Positions 55,453 through 64,000 of a DNA stretch of 64,000 nucleotides are shown one piece after another. Under the pieces are notes generated by a model. That model saw only the letters and a program-made list of their open reading frames with translations. It searched no databases and was not told where the DNA came from. Each line of letters opens with the position of its first letter. Position 1 is the stretch's first letter. Position numbers and translations under genes: made by a program. Origin of the DNA: Nocardioides oceani (GTDB lineage: Bacteria; Actinomycetota; Actinomycetes; Propionibacteriales; Nocardioidaceae); the NCBI RefSeq assembly GCF_030412965.1, contig NZ_JAUHJQ010000001.1, positions 395,960 to 459,959 on the forward strand, given 5' to 3'.

Positions 55453-56006
55453 GCACGTCCCGACGGCGCGTCGTCCCCGCGCTGCTCGCCACCACCGTCC
55501 TGGTCACCGCGACCGCCTGCACCGGCGGTGAGGCCCCACCCGACGACGAGGCACCGATCAGCCTGGGCTGGGTCGAGCTCGACGAGCCCAAGGCGGTCGA
55601 GCTGCCCACGGGCGACCCCGTGGCCTCCCGGGGCGGCGCCGACGCCACGATCGACACCGGCAAGCCGGTGCTGCTGAACTTCTGGGCGAGCTGGTGCGTG
55701 CCGTGCCGGGTCGAGATGCCGCTGCTGGCCGACGTCGCCGAGCGCGACGACGTCGAGGTCGTCGGGGTCTCCCTCGACGAGTTCGAGGGCACCGCCGCCG
55801 AGTTCCTCGACGAGGCCGGCGCGGACTACCCGAGCTGGCGCGACCCCGACATGGAGCTGATGAGCAGCTACGCGCCCGCGGTCAGCCTCAGCGGCCTGCC
55901 CGCCACGGTGCTCATCGTCGACGGCGAGGTCGTGGCCTCCCACCCCGGCGAGTTCACCTCCGCGAAGGACCTATCCCCGGAGCGGCTGCGCGAGCTCGCC
56001 GGCTGA
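55449..56006 (+). CDS. thioredoxin-like lipoprotein (TlpA/ResA type)
   Basis: A 185-residue extracytoplasmic thiol-disulfide protein. The signal peptide ends in VTATAC with Cys24 lipidated, and the redox site is WASWCVPCR with C83 and C86. It is expected to reduce apocytochrome c before haem attachment or to serve general thiol redox. It is convergent with ccsB and overlaps its 3' end by 36 bp. A second protein of this kind is encoded at 59357-59944. Confidence 0.9.
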   Translation: MSTSRRRVVPALLATTVLVTATACTGGEAPPDDEAPISLGWVELDEPKAVELPTGDPVASRGGADATIDTGKPVLLNFWASWCVPCRVEMPLLADVAERDDVEVVGVSLDEFEGTAAEFLDEAGADYPSWRDPDMELMSSYAPAVSLSGLPATVLIVDGEVVASHPGEFTSAKDLSPERLRELAG

Positions 56007-56996
56007 GGCCGGCGCCTCCACCACGACCGCCGGCGCCGCGTAGGAGTGCTGGCTGGTGGTGGAGAAGAAGTTGATCCCGATGAAGTTGAACCACAGGGTC
56101 GCCAGACCGAGCAGCGCCAGCATCGCGGCGTTGCGGCCCTTCCAGCCGGCGGTCGCGCGGGCGTGGAGGTACGCGGCGTACACGACCCAGGTGATGAACG
56201 CCCAGACCTCCTTGGGGTCCCAGCTCCAGTAGGACGACCAGGCCTGGTGGGCCCAGATGGGGCCGGTGATGAGGACCGCGAAGGTCCACACGGGGAAGCC
56301 GAAGGCATGCATCCGGTAGGAGACCCGGTCCAGCGCGGCCGGCTCCGGCACGCGGGCGAGGTAGCCGGTGGTCCGCCCCGGGCGGCGCTCCTTGACCAGG
56401 TAGAGCACCGAGCAGATGCCGCCGAGGGTGAAGGCGCCCGTGGCGATCACGGCCGAGACGACGTGGATGACCAGCCACGGCGAGTAGAGCGCCTCCGACA
56501 GCGGGGCGACCGGGTCGTAGAGCCAGACCACGTCGACCATGAGCAGCACGACGACGAAGCCGACGACGATCGGCGCCATCCACGCCAGCCCGAAGCGGCG
56601 GCGCACCAGCAGGTAGCCGGCGCTGACGACGAAGGTGCCGGCCAGCGTGAACTCGTACATGTTGCCCCAGGGCACCCGGTTGGGGTCCGCGGCCATGCCG
56701 CGCCCCACGAGCGAGACCAGGTGCACCACCGTGGCGATGACGGTCAGCAGCAGGCCCAGCCGGCCGAAGAGCGCCGTGCGCCGCTCGACGTCCGGCTCGC
56801 GGCCGCTCGTGTCCTGCACGACCGACGGCCCGCCCGCGCCCACCGCGACCGGCGCCGAGGCCGACGCCGTGGCCTCGACCGGCAGCTTGCGCAGCGCCGT
56901 CCACTCGACCAAGTGGCTGATCAGCGCCAGGAAGTACACGACGCCGCAGACGGCCACCGCCTGGTTGCTCAGCGTCTCCCATGCAGCATCGGTCAC
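55971..56996 (-). CDS. ccsB: cytochrome c biogenesis protein CcsB
   Basis: A 341-residue membrane protein of the system II haem export and attachment complex. The tryptophan-rich haem motif is WAHQAWSSYWSWDPKEVW, preceded by VPWGNMYEF. About eight helices are expected. The GTG overlaps the resB stop (GTGA). It works together with ResB. Confidence 0.94.
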   Translation of the reverse strand: MTDAAWETLSNQAVAVCGVVYFLALISHLVEWTALRKLPVEATASASAPVAVGAGGPSVVQDTSGREPDVERRTALFGRLGLLLTVIATVVHLVSLVGRGMAADPNRVPWGNMYEFTLAGTFVVSAGYLLVRRRFGLAWMAPIVVGFVVVLLMVDVVWLYDPVAPLSEALYSPWLVIHVVSAVIATGAFTLGGICSVLYLVKERRPGRTTGYLARVPEPAALDRVSYRMHAFGFPVWTFAVLITGPIWAHQAWSSYWSWDPKEVWAFITWVVYAAYLHARATAGWKGRNAAMLALLGLATLWFNFIGINFFSTTSQHSYAAPAVVVEAPASAGELAQPLRG

Positions 56997-58606
56997 GACG
57001 TCTCATCCCTCTTCGTCTCGGGGGGCCCCTCGCCCCGCAGCTGTGCCACCAGGTCGGCCAGCACCGGCGCGACGTCGCCGCCGCCGGAGCGGTCGAGCGC
57101 GGCGACCTCGACCAGTGTGCCGTCCGCGTCCTCACGGGCACGAACCCAGACCCGACGGGGCCGGATGAACAGCGACCCGAGCAGGCCGACGAGCGCCAGG
57201 ACGACGCCTGCGAGCGCGACGAACTTGCCCGGGGTCTGGCTGATCTGGATCCGCTGCCACTCCTCGAGGCCCTCGAAGGCGACCGTGCCGAGGCCGTCGG
57301 GCAGCTCGACGGTGTCCCCGGGCCGGAGGTCCAGCCGCAGCGGCTTCCCGTCCTCGCCCTCGACCTGGTCGAGCCCACGCAGGTCCAGCTCGTAGACCGA
57401 CTGCGCGCCGCCGTCGTCCATCCCGAGGTCGCCGGCGTAGACCGACAGCGACAGCAGCGGGTTGACCGCCTGGCCGAACAGGTTGACCGGGTCGCCTTGC
57501 TCGGTCATCGCGAAGGTGGGGAACAGCAGGCCCTGCAGCCCGATCTCCTGCGGCTCGGCGGAGGCGGCCTTGACGACGCCGAAGGAGCGCAGCGTCTGGT
57601 CCTCGGGCAGGAACACCGTGGGCCCGTCGTAGACGAGGTCCCCGTTGCCGTCGCGGATCGTGATGACCGGGGCGTAGCCGTGGCCGATGAGGAACAGGTC
57701 GGTGTTCCCGATGGTCAGCGGGTGGTTGACCCGCAGGTCGTACTCCTCCTCCTCGGCGCCCGGCTCCACGCGGTAGCGGACGTCCGCGCTGAAGCCGCGG
57801 GCCTGCCCCGCCGCCCGGCCCTCGGTCAGCCAGGTGAGGTCGAAGTCGTCGACGGTGAAGCTGAACGGGTCGAGCTGGTCGGGGCTGAAGAGCCGGCCGG
57901 GGACGAAGTCGTCGTAGTACTGCGGGGTGTTGCCGAACGGCTCGCCCTCGACGACGATCACGCCGCCCTTGTAGCCGAACAGCGACCCGGCGGCGAAGCC
58001 GACCAGCACCACGACCACCGAGAGGTGGAAGACCAGGTTGCCGGCCTCGCGCAGGTAGCCGCGCTCGGCGCTGACGGCGCCCCGGTCGGCGCCGTCGCCG
58101 TCCTCGGCCGCGCGCACGCGGTGCCGGCGTCCGAGCACCTCGCGGGCGCGGGCGAGCACCTGCTCGGCGCTCTCGTCGGTGCGGTACGACGTGGCGTCGG
58201 GGAGCCGGGCCAGGTTGCGCGGGGCGCGGGGCGGCTGGGCCCGCATCGCCCGCCAGTAGACGAGCGTGCGCGGCACGATGCAGCCGACCAGGGAGATCAT
58301 CAGCAGCAGGTAGATCGCGGAGAACCACACCGAGCCGTAGACGTCGAAGAGGCCGAGCCAGTCGTAGACCGGCGCCAGCTTCGGGTGGTCCTCGCGCCAG
58401 CGCGAGGTCGCCAGCGCGTCCACGCCCTCCTGCGGGACGATCGAGCCGGGCACCGCGGCGAGGGCGAGCAGCAGGAGCAGGACGAGCGCGGTGCGCATCG
58501 AGGTGATCTGGCGCCACCCGAAGCGCAGCAGCTCCCGGAAGCTCAGCTCCCCGGCGCGGCGCCCCTCGGGCAGGCGGTCGTACTGGGTCTCGCGGGGGTC
58601 GCTCAC
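56993..58606 (-). CDS. resB: cytochrome c biogenesis protein ResB
   Basis: A 537-residue membrane protein with three N-terminal helices, a large extracytoplasmic domain (about residues 240-470) and a C-terminal helix (VALAGVVLALVGLLGSLFI). LRFGWRQITSMRTALVLLLLLALAAVPGSIVPQ at the start and REAGNLVFHLSVVVVLVGFAAG are ResB blocks. With CcsB it attaches haem to apocytochromes. The GTG overlaps the ccdA stop. Confidence 0.93.
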   Translation of the reverse strand: MSDPRETQYDRLPEGRRAGELSFRELLRFGWRQITSMRTALVLLLLLALAAVPGSIVPQEGVDALATSRWREDHPKLAPVYDWLGLFDVYGSVWFSAIYLLLMISLVGCIVPRTLVYWRAMRAQPPRAPRNLARLPDATSYRTDESAEQVLARAREVLGRRHRVRAAEDGDGADRGAVSAERGYLREAGNLVFHLSVVVVLVGFAAGSLFGYKGGVIVVEGEPFGNTPQYYDDFVPGRLFSPDQLDPFSFTVDDFDLTWLTEGRAAGQARGFSADVRYRVEPGAEEEEYDLRVNHPLTIGNTDLFLIGHGYAPVITIRDGNGDLVYDGPTVFLPEDQTLRSFGVVKAASAEPQEIGLQGLLFPTFAMTEQGDPVNLFGQAVNPLLSLSVYAGDLGMDDGGAQSVYELDLRGLDQVEGEDGKPLRLDLRPGDTVELPDGLGTVAFEGLEEWQRIQISQTPGKFVALAGVVLALVGLLGSLFIRPRRVWVRAREDADGTLVEVAALDRSGGGDVAPVLADLVAQLRGEGPPETKRDETS

Positions 58607-59364
58607 AGGGCGGTCTCCGTGCTCGAGACGACCTCGGACTGGACCCAGGTGACGGCCTGGTCCCACACGCCGGTGACGAGCAGCAGGCCCACGACGACGA
58701 GCATGGCGCCGCCCGCCCGGACCACCGCGGTCTGGTGGCGGCGTACCCACCCGAAGGCGCCGAGCGCGCGGCGGTAGGCCAGGCCCGCGACGATGAAGGG
58801 GATGCCGAGGCCGAGCGCGTAGATCCCCGACAGCAGCGCCCCGCGGCCGGCGGTGGCCTCGTTGATCGACAGCATGCTGATCGCGGCCAGCGTCGGGCCG
58901 ATGCACGGCGTCCAGCCCAGGCCGAAGAGGAAGCCCAGCAGGGGCGCGGCGGCCAGGCCGACCGACGGGACCTTGTGGAGGCGCCAGTCGCGCTGCAGGA
59001 ACGGGATCGCGCCAGCGAAGACCAGGCCCAGGACGATCGTCAGCGCGCCGAGCACGACGGTCAGCTCACGGCGCCAGGTGACCAGCCACTCCCCGACCTG
59101 GCCGGAGAGCGCGCCGATGGACACGAAGACCGCGGCGAAGCCGAGCACGAACAGCACCGAGCCGAGCAGCATCCGCCCGCGGCGGGCCTGAGCCTCGCCG
59201 CTCGCGAGGTCGGCGCCGGAGAGCCCGGTGGCGTAGGAGAGGTAGCCGGGCAGCAGCGGGATCACGCACGGCGAGAAGAACGAGACGAGCCCCGCCACCA
59301 GGGCGACGGGCACCGCGAGGACGAGCGAGCCGGAGAAGGCCTGCTCCTGGAACCAGTCAGTCAC
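58603..59364 (-). CDS. ccdA: thiol-disulfide transporter CcdA
   Basis: A 253-residue membrane protein with six helices that carries reducing power across the membrane to ResA-type thioredoxins. The redox cysteines are C33 (SPCVIPLLPGYLSY) and C154 (GWTPCIGPTLA). The GTG overlaps the end of the preceding thioredoxin gene by 8 bases. Confidence 0.95.
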   Translation of the reverse strand: MTDWFQEQAFSGSLVLAVPVALVAGLVSFFSPCVIPLLPGYLSYATGLSGADLASGEAQARRGRMLLGSVLFVLGFAAVFVSIGALSGQVGEWLVTWRRELTVVLGALTIVLGLVFAGAIPFLQRDWRLHKVPSVGLAAAPLLGFLFGLGWTPCIGPTLAAISMLSINEATAGRGALLSGIYALGLGIPFIVAGLAYRRALGAFGWVRRHQTAVVRAGGAMLVVVGLLLVTGVWDQAVTWVQSEVVSSTETAL

Positions 59365-59944
59365 GCGAGACCTCGTCGACGAGGTCGACCAGGGTCTGCG
59401 TCGAGGGCAGCTCGCCGATGATGCTGGCGCCGACCCGGCCCTCCTCGTCGAGCACGACGAAGGCCGGCACGGTCCGCGGGCTCAGGGTGCCCGGGAAGGC
59501 GAGCAGCGCGGTGCCGTCGTCGACGATCGAGGGGTACGGCACGTCGTACTCCCGCTCGAAGGCCCGGGCGCGGGTCTCGTCGTCGCGGAAGTTGATGCCG
59601 ACGAACGCCGCCGCCGGTCCCAGCTCCTCGGCCGCGGCCACGACGTCGGGCGCCTCGGCGCGGCACGGCACGCACCACTCGGCCCACACCGGGATGACGA
59701 CGGGCTTGCCGCGGAGGTCCGCCACGTCGACCTCGTCGCCGGCCAGGTCGACGCCGGTCAGCTCGACGGGCTCGTTCCGGTCGGCGGTGTCCAGCACCCG
59801 CACGGCGCCGTCGCCGGTGACGTACCCCTTCTCGCCGCTGCCCTCGATGGAGGTGCACGAGGCGAGGGTCGCGAGGCCCACCGTCGCGGCGAGCGCGGCG
59901 GCGGTACGGCGGAGGGTGCGGCGGGCGGCCGGCGAGCGGGTCAC
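59357..59944 (-). CDS. resA: thioredoxin-like lipoprotein, ResA type
   Basis: A 195-residue exported thioredoxin-fold protein: lipobox TLASC with Cys30, and the redox site WAEWCVPCR with C91 and C94. Being encoded directly before ccdA, it is the likely CcdA partner and apocytochrome reductant. The GTG overlaps the stop of the histidine phosphatase gene (GTGA). Confidence 0.9.
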   Translation of the reverse strand: MTRSPAARRTLRRTAAALAATVGLATLASCTSIEGSGEKGYVTGDGAVRVLDTADRNEPVELTGVDLAGDEVDVADLRGKPVVIPVWAEWCVPCRAEAPDVVAAAEELGPAAAFVGINFRDDETRARAFEREYDVPYPSIVDDGTALLAFPGTLSPRTVPAFVVLDEEGRVGASIIGELPSTQTLVDLVDEVSRD

Positions 59945-60627
59945 GAGGGCGGCCGCTTCTCCTCGGGCGCGCCACCGGCGGAGAACGGCGCGGACTTGTC
60001 CTGCACCGGGATCAGGTCGCCCGCGGGCTCGCTGTAGGAGACCTGCGTGACCCGGTCGCCGACGAAGTGCAGCGAGGTGACCGAGCACAGCGTGCACTGC
60101 CGCTTGCGCGGGTCGTGGAGGAACGAGCGGCGCTCGACGTGCAGCCGGGTGATCCAGATCGGCAGCTGGTGGGAGACGACGACGGCCTCGTGGCCGGCGG
60201 CCGCGATCCGGGCGTCGTGCACGGCCGACATCATCCGCGCGACGACCTGCTTGTAGGGCTCGCCCCAGGACGGGCGCACCGGGTTCCACAGGTAGCGCCA
60301 GTTGCGCGGGTCCTTGAGCGCGTTGGCGCCGCCGGCGAACCGCTCGCCCTCGAAGACGTTGGTCGACTCGATCACCCGCTCGTCGACCACGGGCTCCAAG
60401 CCACGGGCCGTCGCGAGCGGCTGCGCGGTCTCCCGCACCCGCTCCAGCGGCGAGACGCGCAGGTGGACGATGTCGCGGTCCTGCAGGGCGGCGCCCACCT
60501 TCTCGGCCATCTGCCGGCCGAGCTCGGAGAGGTGAAAGCCGTCGCGGCGGCCGTAGAGCACGCCGTCGGGGTTGTGGACCTCCCCGTGGCGCAGCAGGTG
60601 GACGACGGTGTCGGGCGTGCCGGTCAT
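59941..60627 (-). CDS. histidine phosphatase-family protein
   Basis: A 228-residue phosphoglycerate mutase-like enzyme with the phosphohistidine motif LLRHGEV (R13-H14-G15) and the second histidine in VVVSHQLPI. This gene sits between hemL and resA in many actinobacteria, but its substrate is not known. The ATG overlaps the hemL stop (ATGA). Confidence 0.9.
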   Translation of the reverse strand: MTGTPDTVVHLLRHGEVHNPDGVLYGRRDGFHLSELGRQMAEKVGAALQDRDIVHLRVSPLERVRETAQPLATARGLEPVVDERVIESTNVFEGERFAGGANALKDPRNWRYLWNPVRPSWGEPYKQVVARMMSAVHDARIAAAGHEAVVVSHQLPIWITRLHVERRSFLHDPRKRQCTLCSVTSLHFVGDRVTQVSYSEPAGDLIPVQDKSAPFSAGGAPEEKRPPS

Positions 60628-61955
60628 CGGGTCGCTCCTCCGGTCGGGTCCATCGCCGCGGCGGCGGCCCGCGCGGCGTGCGGCAGGGCGTCGAGGACCG
60701 TGGCGACGGCGCGGTCGTCGTGCGCCGAGGACAGGAACCACGCCTCGTACGCCGACGGCGGGAGGTAGACGTGGCGCTCGAGCATGGCGTGGAAGAACGC
60801 GGCGTACCCCGCGGCGGAGGTGCGCGAGGCGTCCTCGAAGTCGCGGACCGGGCCCTCGGTGAGGAACACCGAGAACATCGTGCCGGTCGACTGCACCGTG
60901 TGCGGCACCCCGGCGGCGCCCAGCGCCTCGGCGGCGGCGGCCTTGATGACGTCGGCGGCGCGGCCGACGTGGTCGTAGACCTCGTCGGTGGCCAGCCGCA
61001 GCGTGGTCAGCCCGGCGGTCGTCGCGATCGGGTTCCCCGAGAGCGTGCCGGCCTGGTAGACGGGGCCCTCGGGCGCGAGGTGGCCCATCACGTCGGCGCG
61101 GCCGCCGAACGCCGCGGCCGGGAAGCCGCCGCCCATCACCTTGCCGAAGGTCACCAGGTCGGGGCGCCAGCCCTCGACGGCGCCGTCGAGACCCCACTGG
61201 CCCTGGCGCGACGCACGGAAGCCGGTCATCACCTCGTCGCTGACGAACAGCGCGCCGTGGCGGGTGCAGGTCTCGGCGAGGAAGGCGTTGAAACCCGGCT
61301 CGGGCGGGACGACGCCCATGTTGCCCGGCGCCGCCTCGGTGACCAGGCACGCGATCCGGTCGCCGTGCTCGGCGAAGACCTTCTCGACCGCCGCGCGGTC
61401 GTTGTAGGGCAGCACGAGCGTCAGCTCGGTCGAGGACGCGGGCACGCCGGGCGTCCCCGGGACCGCGAACGTCGCCAGCCCGGACCCGGCCGAGGCCAGC
61501 AGCGGGTCGACGTGGCCGTGGTAGCAGCCGGCGAACTTCACGACGACGTCGCGGCCGGTGAAGCCGCGGGCCAGCCGGATCGCCGACATGGTCGCCTCGG
61601 TGCCCGAGGAGACGAACCGGACCCGCTCGACCGGGGTGCGCGCGACGATCTCCTCGGCCAGCTCCACCTCGGGCTCGGTGGGCGTGCCGTACGACGTGCC
61701 GCGGGCGACCGCGGCCTGGACGGCCGCCAGCACCTCGGGGTGGGCGTGGCCCAGCAGCATCGGGCCCCACGAGCAGATCAGGTCGACGTACTCGTTGCCG
61801 TCGTGGTCGGTGAGCCACGCGCCGGCCGCCGAGCGGATGAAGCGCGGGGTGCCCCCGACCGCGTTGAAAGCCCGGACCGGGGAGTTCACCCCACCGGGCG
61901 TCACCGCGCGGGCGCGCTCGAACAGCTCGGCGGAGACGGCGGTGTCGAGAGGCAC
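60624..61955 (-). CDS. hemL: glutamate-1-semialdehyde 2,1-aminomutase
   Basis: A 443-residue PLP enzyme that forms 5-aminolevulinate for haem. [44 protein letters not shown] and [17 protein letters not shown] (with the PLP lysine) are diagnostic. The GTG at 61955 is 6 bases after GACAAT, again leaderless in form. It leads the haem/cytochrome c operon. Confidence 0.96.
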   Translation of the reverse strand: MPLDTAVSAELFERARAVTPGGVNSPVRAFNAVGGTPRFIRSAAGAWLTDHDGNEYVDLICSWGPMLLGHAHPEVLAAVQAAVARGTSYGTPTEPEVELAEEIVARTPVERVRFVSSGTEATMSAIRLARGFTGRDVVVKFAGCYHGHVDPLLASAGSGLATFAVPGTPGVPASSTELTLVLPYNDRAAVEKVFAEHGDRIACLVTEAAPGNMGVVPPEPGFNAFLAETCTRHGALFVSDEVMTGFRASRQGQWGLDGAVEGWRPDLVTFGKVMGGGFPAAAFGGRADVMGHLAPEGPVYQAGTLSGNPIATTAGLTTLRLATDEVYDHVGRAADVIKAAAAEALGAAGVPHTVQSTGTMFSVFLTEGPVRDFEDASRTSAAGYAAFFHAMLERHVYLPPSAYEAWFLSSAHDDRAVATVLDALPHAARAAAAAMDPTGGATR

Positions 61956-62107
61956 CCCGTCATTGTCGCCGAGGACCCGAAACGCGTCACCTCGGGTGCG
62001 CCACGCCCGGCGGACCGGGGTGACGGGTTTCACGCGACGCGGTGTTGGGCAACCTGCCCACGGGCCGTGCGGGAGGCGGCTCGACGTCCCACGAAGCGGA
62101 CACATGC

Positions 62108-62123
62108 GTAACCCCGCTGTGAC
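62108..62123 (+). promoter_or_regulatory. GTAAC/GTGAC direct repeat, MtrA-like site
   Basis: GTAAC at 62108 and GTGAC at 62119 form an 11-bp-phased direct repeat some 80-90 bp upstream of the lytic transglycosylase start. Such GTAAC-type repeats are reported for MtrA, which controls cell-wall hydrolases in actinobacteria. Only two short half-sites are seen, so this is tentative. Confidence 0.3.
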
Positions 62124-62199
62124 AGTCTTCGTTGTGGACGTCACATCCGGCTGTCGAGGGAGAGCGGTCGGGTCGGCTACTACCGGGAGTGAACCCCTT

Positions 62200-63417
62200 A
62201 TGTCCGTCAAGCGTTTCGGTCGCTGGCAGCGAGCAACGGCCCTCGTGCCCCTCGCCGTCCTCTCGACCGCGTGGACCGCGAGCCTGGCGGGCGTGGGAGC
62301 CCCCGTCACGGTGTCCGCGGAGACCCCGGTGTCGGAGTCCCTGCCGGACGGCACCTCGGTGCCGACGGAGGCGATCCAGGCACCGGCCAGCGTGTCCTCC
62401 GGCTCGACCGGCTCGGTCGCCCCCGGCGTCGAGGGCGACACCAGCGAGGTCGTGCGCACCGCGTCGACCAACGCGATCCCGTCGGCCGCGCTCGCGGCGT
62501 ACCAGCGGGCCGAGACGGTCATCAACTCCGCCGACAAGGCGTGCAACCTGTCCTGGCAGCTCGTCGCGGCCATCGGGCGCGTCGAGTCCGACCACGGCCG
62601 GTACGGCGGCAACACCCTGGACGACGAGGGCGTGGCGCGTCCCGGCATCCTGGGCATCGCGCTGAACGGCAAGAACAACACCCAGGCGATCCGCGACACC
62701 GACGCCGGCCAGTTCGACGACGACGGCGTCTGGGACCGCGCGGTCGGCCCGATGCAGTTCATCCCCTCGACCTGGTCGGTCGTGGGCGTCGACGCCGACG
62801 GCGACTCGCAGCGCAACCCCCAGGACATCGACGACGCGGCCCTCGCGACCGCGGTCTACCTGTGCTCGGGTGGCGACGACCTCTCGACCACCTCCGGACA
62901 GCGCTCGGCGGTGTACCGCTACAACCACTCCAACAGCTACGTCTCGCTCGTGCTCGGCATCATGGACGCCTACCTCGAGGGCGACTTCATGTCCATCCCG
63001 AACGGCACCGTGGCCGCGGGCGTCATCGCCCCGTCCCCCGCGCCGATCGGCCCCGGCCCGGGCCAGGGTCCCGGCGACGGTCCCCGCTCCGGCCCCGACA
63101 CCGTGATCACCCCCGAGCCCGGCCCGTCGGCGGCACCGTCGCCCTCGGCGGCCCCGCAGCCGACGCCGGACACCGGCGGCGAGCAGGGCGGTGGCGACGG
63201 CGACGACAAGGGCGACGGCCCCAAGGGTGGGCTGGGGGTCCCGGGTCTCCCGACTCCCTCGCTCCCCCCGCTGCCCTCCACCGGCATCGACCCCGTCGAC
63301 GGCATCCTGAGCTTCGCCCAGGCGGTCGTGCAGTGCACGCTCGACGGCTACATCGACAACATCCTGAAGAAGGACGACCCCTTCGACCAGTGCGTCAAGG
63401 AGTACACGACGCCGTAG
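62200..63417 (+). CDS. exported lytic transglycosylase
   Basis: A 405-residue secreted muralytic enzyme. The signal peptide covers about residues 1-40 with a VTVSA-type cleavage site. The lytic transglycosylase domain (about 95-260) has the catalytic glutamate E129 in [26 protein letters not shown], and an Asn/Asp-rich [25 protein letters not shown] segment as in MltB-type SLT_2 domains. A Pro/Gly/Ser-rich linker follows (about 270-365), then a short tail with two cysteines ([17 protein letters not shown]). The ATG at 62200 with GGGAG upstream gives the normal signal peptide. Confidence 0.88.
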   Translation: MSVKRFGRWQRATALVPLAVLSTAWTASLAGVGAPVTVSAETPVSESLPDGTSVPTEAIQAPASVSSGSTGSVAPGVEGDTSEVVRTASTNAIPSAALAAYQRAETVINSADKACNLSWQLVAAIGRVESDHGRYGGNTLDDEGVARPGILGIALNGKNNTQAIRDTDAGQFDDDGVWDRAVGPMQFIPSTWSVVGVDADGDSQRNPQDIDDAALATAVYLCSGGDDLSTTSGQRSAVYRYNHSNSYVSLVLGIMDAYLEGDFMSIPNGTVAAGVIAPSPAPIGPGPGQGPGDGPRSGPDTVITPEPGPSAAPSPSAAPQPTPDTGGEQGGGDGDDKGDGPKGGLGVPGLPTPSLPPLPSTGIDPVDGILSFAQAVVQCTLDGYIDNILKKDDPFDQCVKEYTTP

Positions 63418-63436
63418 CCGCACACGTCCCCACGCT

Positions 63437-63471
63437 CGAGGGCCCCGCACGTACGCCGTGCGGGGCCCTCG
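63437..63471. terminator. intrinsic terminator after the transglycosylase
   Basis: A perfect 15-bp stem with the 5-nt loop TACGC (arms begin CGAGGGCCCC and end GGGGCCCTCG), 20 bases after the stop codon. Confidence 0.85.
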
Positions 63472-63550
63472 TCCATCCTCCGCCGGCGCACGCGGGTCGA
63501 CCCATCAGCGAGCATCGTCGAGCCCCCGCGGCGCCAGCCCCTCCGACCAC

Positions 63551-64000
63551 CCGCTGGTCGAGCAGCGAGCGCCAGCGAGCGTCGTCGAGACCCCGCGAGC
63601 GACCCACATCCCCAGGCCCTGCACACCTCACCGGGTCTCGACACCGTCGGGCCTGGCGGCCCTCCTGCTCGACCAGCGGTGCTACCCAGCGGCCCGACCA
63701 ACCGCTGGTCGAGCAGCGAGCGCCAGCGAGCGTCGTCGAGACCCCGCAAGCGGCCCACAGCCCCAGGCCCCGCACACCTCACCGGGTCTCGACACCGTCG
63801 GGCCTGGCGGCCCTCCTCCTCGACCAACCGCTGGTCGAGCAGCGAGCGCCAGCGAGCGTCGTCGAGACCCCGCAAGCGACCCACAGCCCCAGGCCCCGCA
63901 CACCTCACCGGGTCTCGACACCGTCGGGCCTGGCGGCCCTCCTGCTCGACCAACCGCTGGTCGAGCAGCGAGCGCCAGCGAGCGTCGTCGAGACCCCGCA
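63551..64000. repeat. 126-bp tandem repeat array with palindromic units, truncated by window end
   Basis: Copies beginning CCGCTGGTCGAGCAGCGAGC start at 63551, 63702, 63828 and 63954; the spacing is 151, 126 and 126 bp, the first unit holding 25 extra bases. Each junction forms the hairpin GCTCGACCA/TGGTCGAGC, and GTCGAGACC pairs with GGTCTCGAC inside the unit. Bases 63480-63550 look like a decayed copy. The array is the only part of the 583-bp region after the transglycosylase not otherwise explained; open frames in it are repetitive and carry no start signals. The motif resembles dispersed REP-like elements of Nocardioides. Confidence 0.9.

Noticed and set aside
61956..62199. Cyclic di-AMP (ydaO-type) riboswitch before the lytic transglycosylase, as in some actinobacteria.
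   Set aside because: The characteristic conserved blocks of that riboswitch could not be found in the leader.
63348..63953. Minus-strand frames with a 42-residue repeated peptide.
   Set aside because: They exist because the 126-bp repeat is a multiple of three. There is no ribosome site, leaderless box or family match, and the DNA palindromes explain the conservation.
63551..64000. Possible CRISPR array.
   Set aside because: The units are contiguous 126-bp copies with no variable spacers of uniform length, and no cas genes are near.

Overview
The window is high-GC actinobacterial DNA, probably from a Nocardioidaceae member such as Nocardioides. The grounds are GTG starts and ATGA/GTGA stop-start overlaps throughout, many starts lying 6-7 nt behind a TANNNT box (leaderless transcripts), a complete 14-gene nuo operon beside menaquinone genes, IdeR/DtxR-type iron boxes, and a terminal array of GGTCTCGAC/CTCGACCA repeats of a kind I associate with Nocardioides. 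No phage, transposase, plasmid or CRISPR genes are visible.

Layout. 1-6136: a minus-strand catabolic operon (PEP-mutase/isocitrate-lyase-family lyase, two fumarate-reductase-like FAD dehydrogenases, an SDR, an isochorismatase-fold hydrolase) facing a GntR/FCD regulator across a palindromic operator. 6198-6866: tRNA-Tyr and a YajQ-family protein. 6934-10723: sulfate ABC transporter cysP-T-W-A. 10972-14123: korAB, a 2-oxoacid:ferredoxin oxidoreductase with a KstR-like palindrome over its promoter. 14235-17804: a small exported protein, a RarD-type permease and a Tat-exported PhoX phosphatase with an 11-nt-phased PHO-box array. 17896-18033: a 51-bp tandem repeat. 18056-35984: polyprenyl diphosphate synthase, nuoN to nuoA and menG on the minus strand. 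36040-38755: membrane-anchored protein, menF, metallo-beta-lactamase-fold hydrolase. 38830-40517: GNAT acetyltransferase and cytochrome P450. 40605-46999: an iron-box-controlled adenylation/carrier/membrane-acyltransferase fusion, convergent with an iron-box-controlled Fe3+ ABC transporter. 47019-48887: Na+/H+ antiporter with a C-terminal UBP zinc finger. 48902-54703: menD, menC, menE, a divergent MFS transporter and menA. 54747-55452: small membrane proteins. 55449-60627: system II cytochrome c maturation (two thioredoxin-like lipoproteins, CcsB, ResB, CcdA) and a histidine phosphatase. 60624-61955: hemL. 62200-63417: exported lytic transglycosylase. 63551-64000: 126-bp repeats running off the end.

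Much of the window builds one aerobic respiratory chain. HepT supplies the polyprenyl tail, MenF/D/C/E/A/G make menaquinone (menB is absent here), Nuo reduces the quinone, and HemL plus CcsB/ResB/CcdA/ResA provide haem and cytochromes c. Candidate operators tie blocks to physiology: Rex-like before nuoA, PHO boxes before PhoX, iron boxes before the iron transporter and the fusion enzyme, and a KstR-like palindrome before korAB.

The least familiar elements are the iron-regulated adenylation-carrier-acyltransferase fusion, the antiporter-UBP fusion, the first catabolic operon with its nucleophile-less hydrolase, and a NuoG that has lost all four N7 cluster ligands. All positions and motifs were read by eye; no database or structure search was run.
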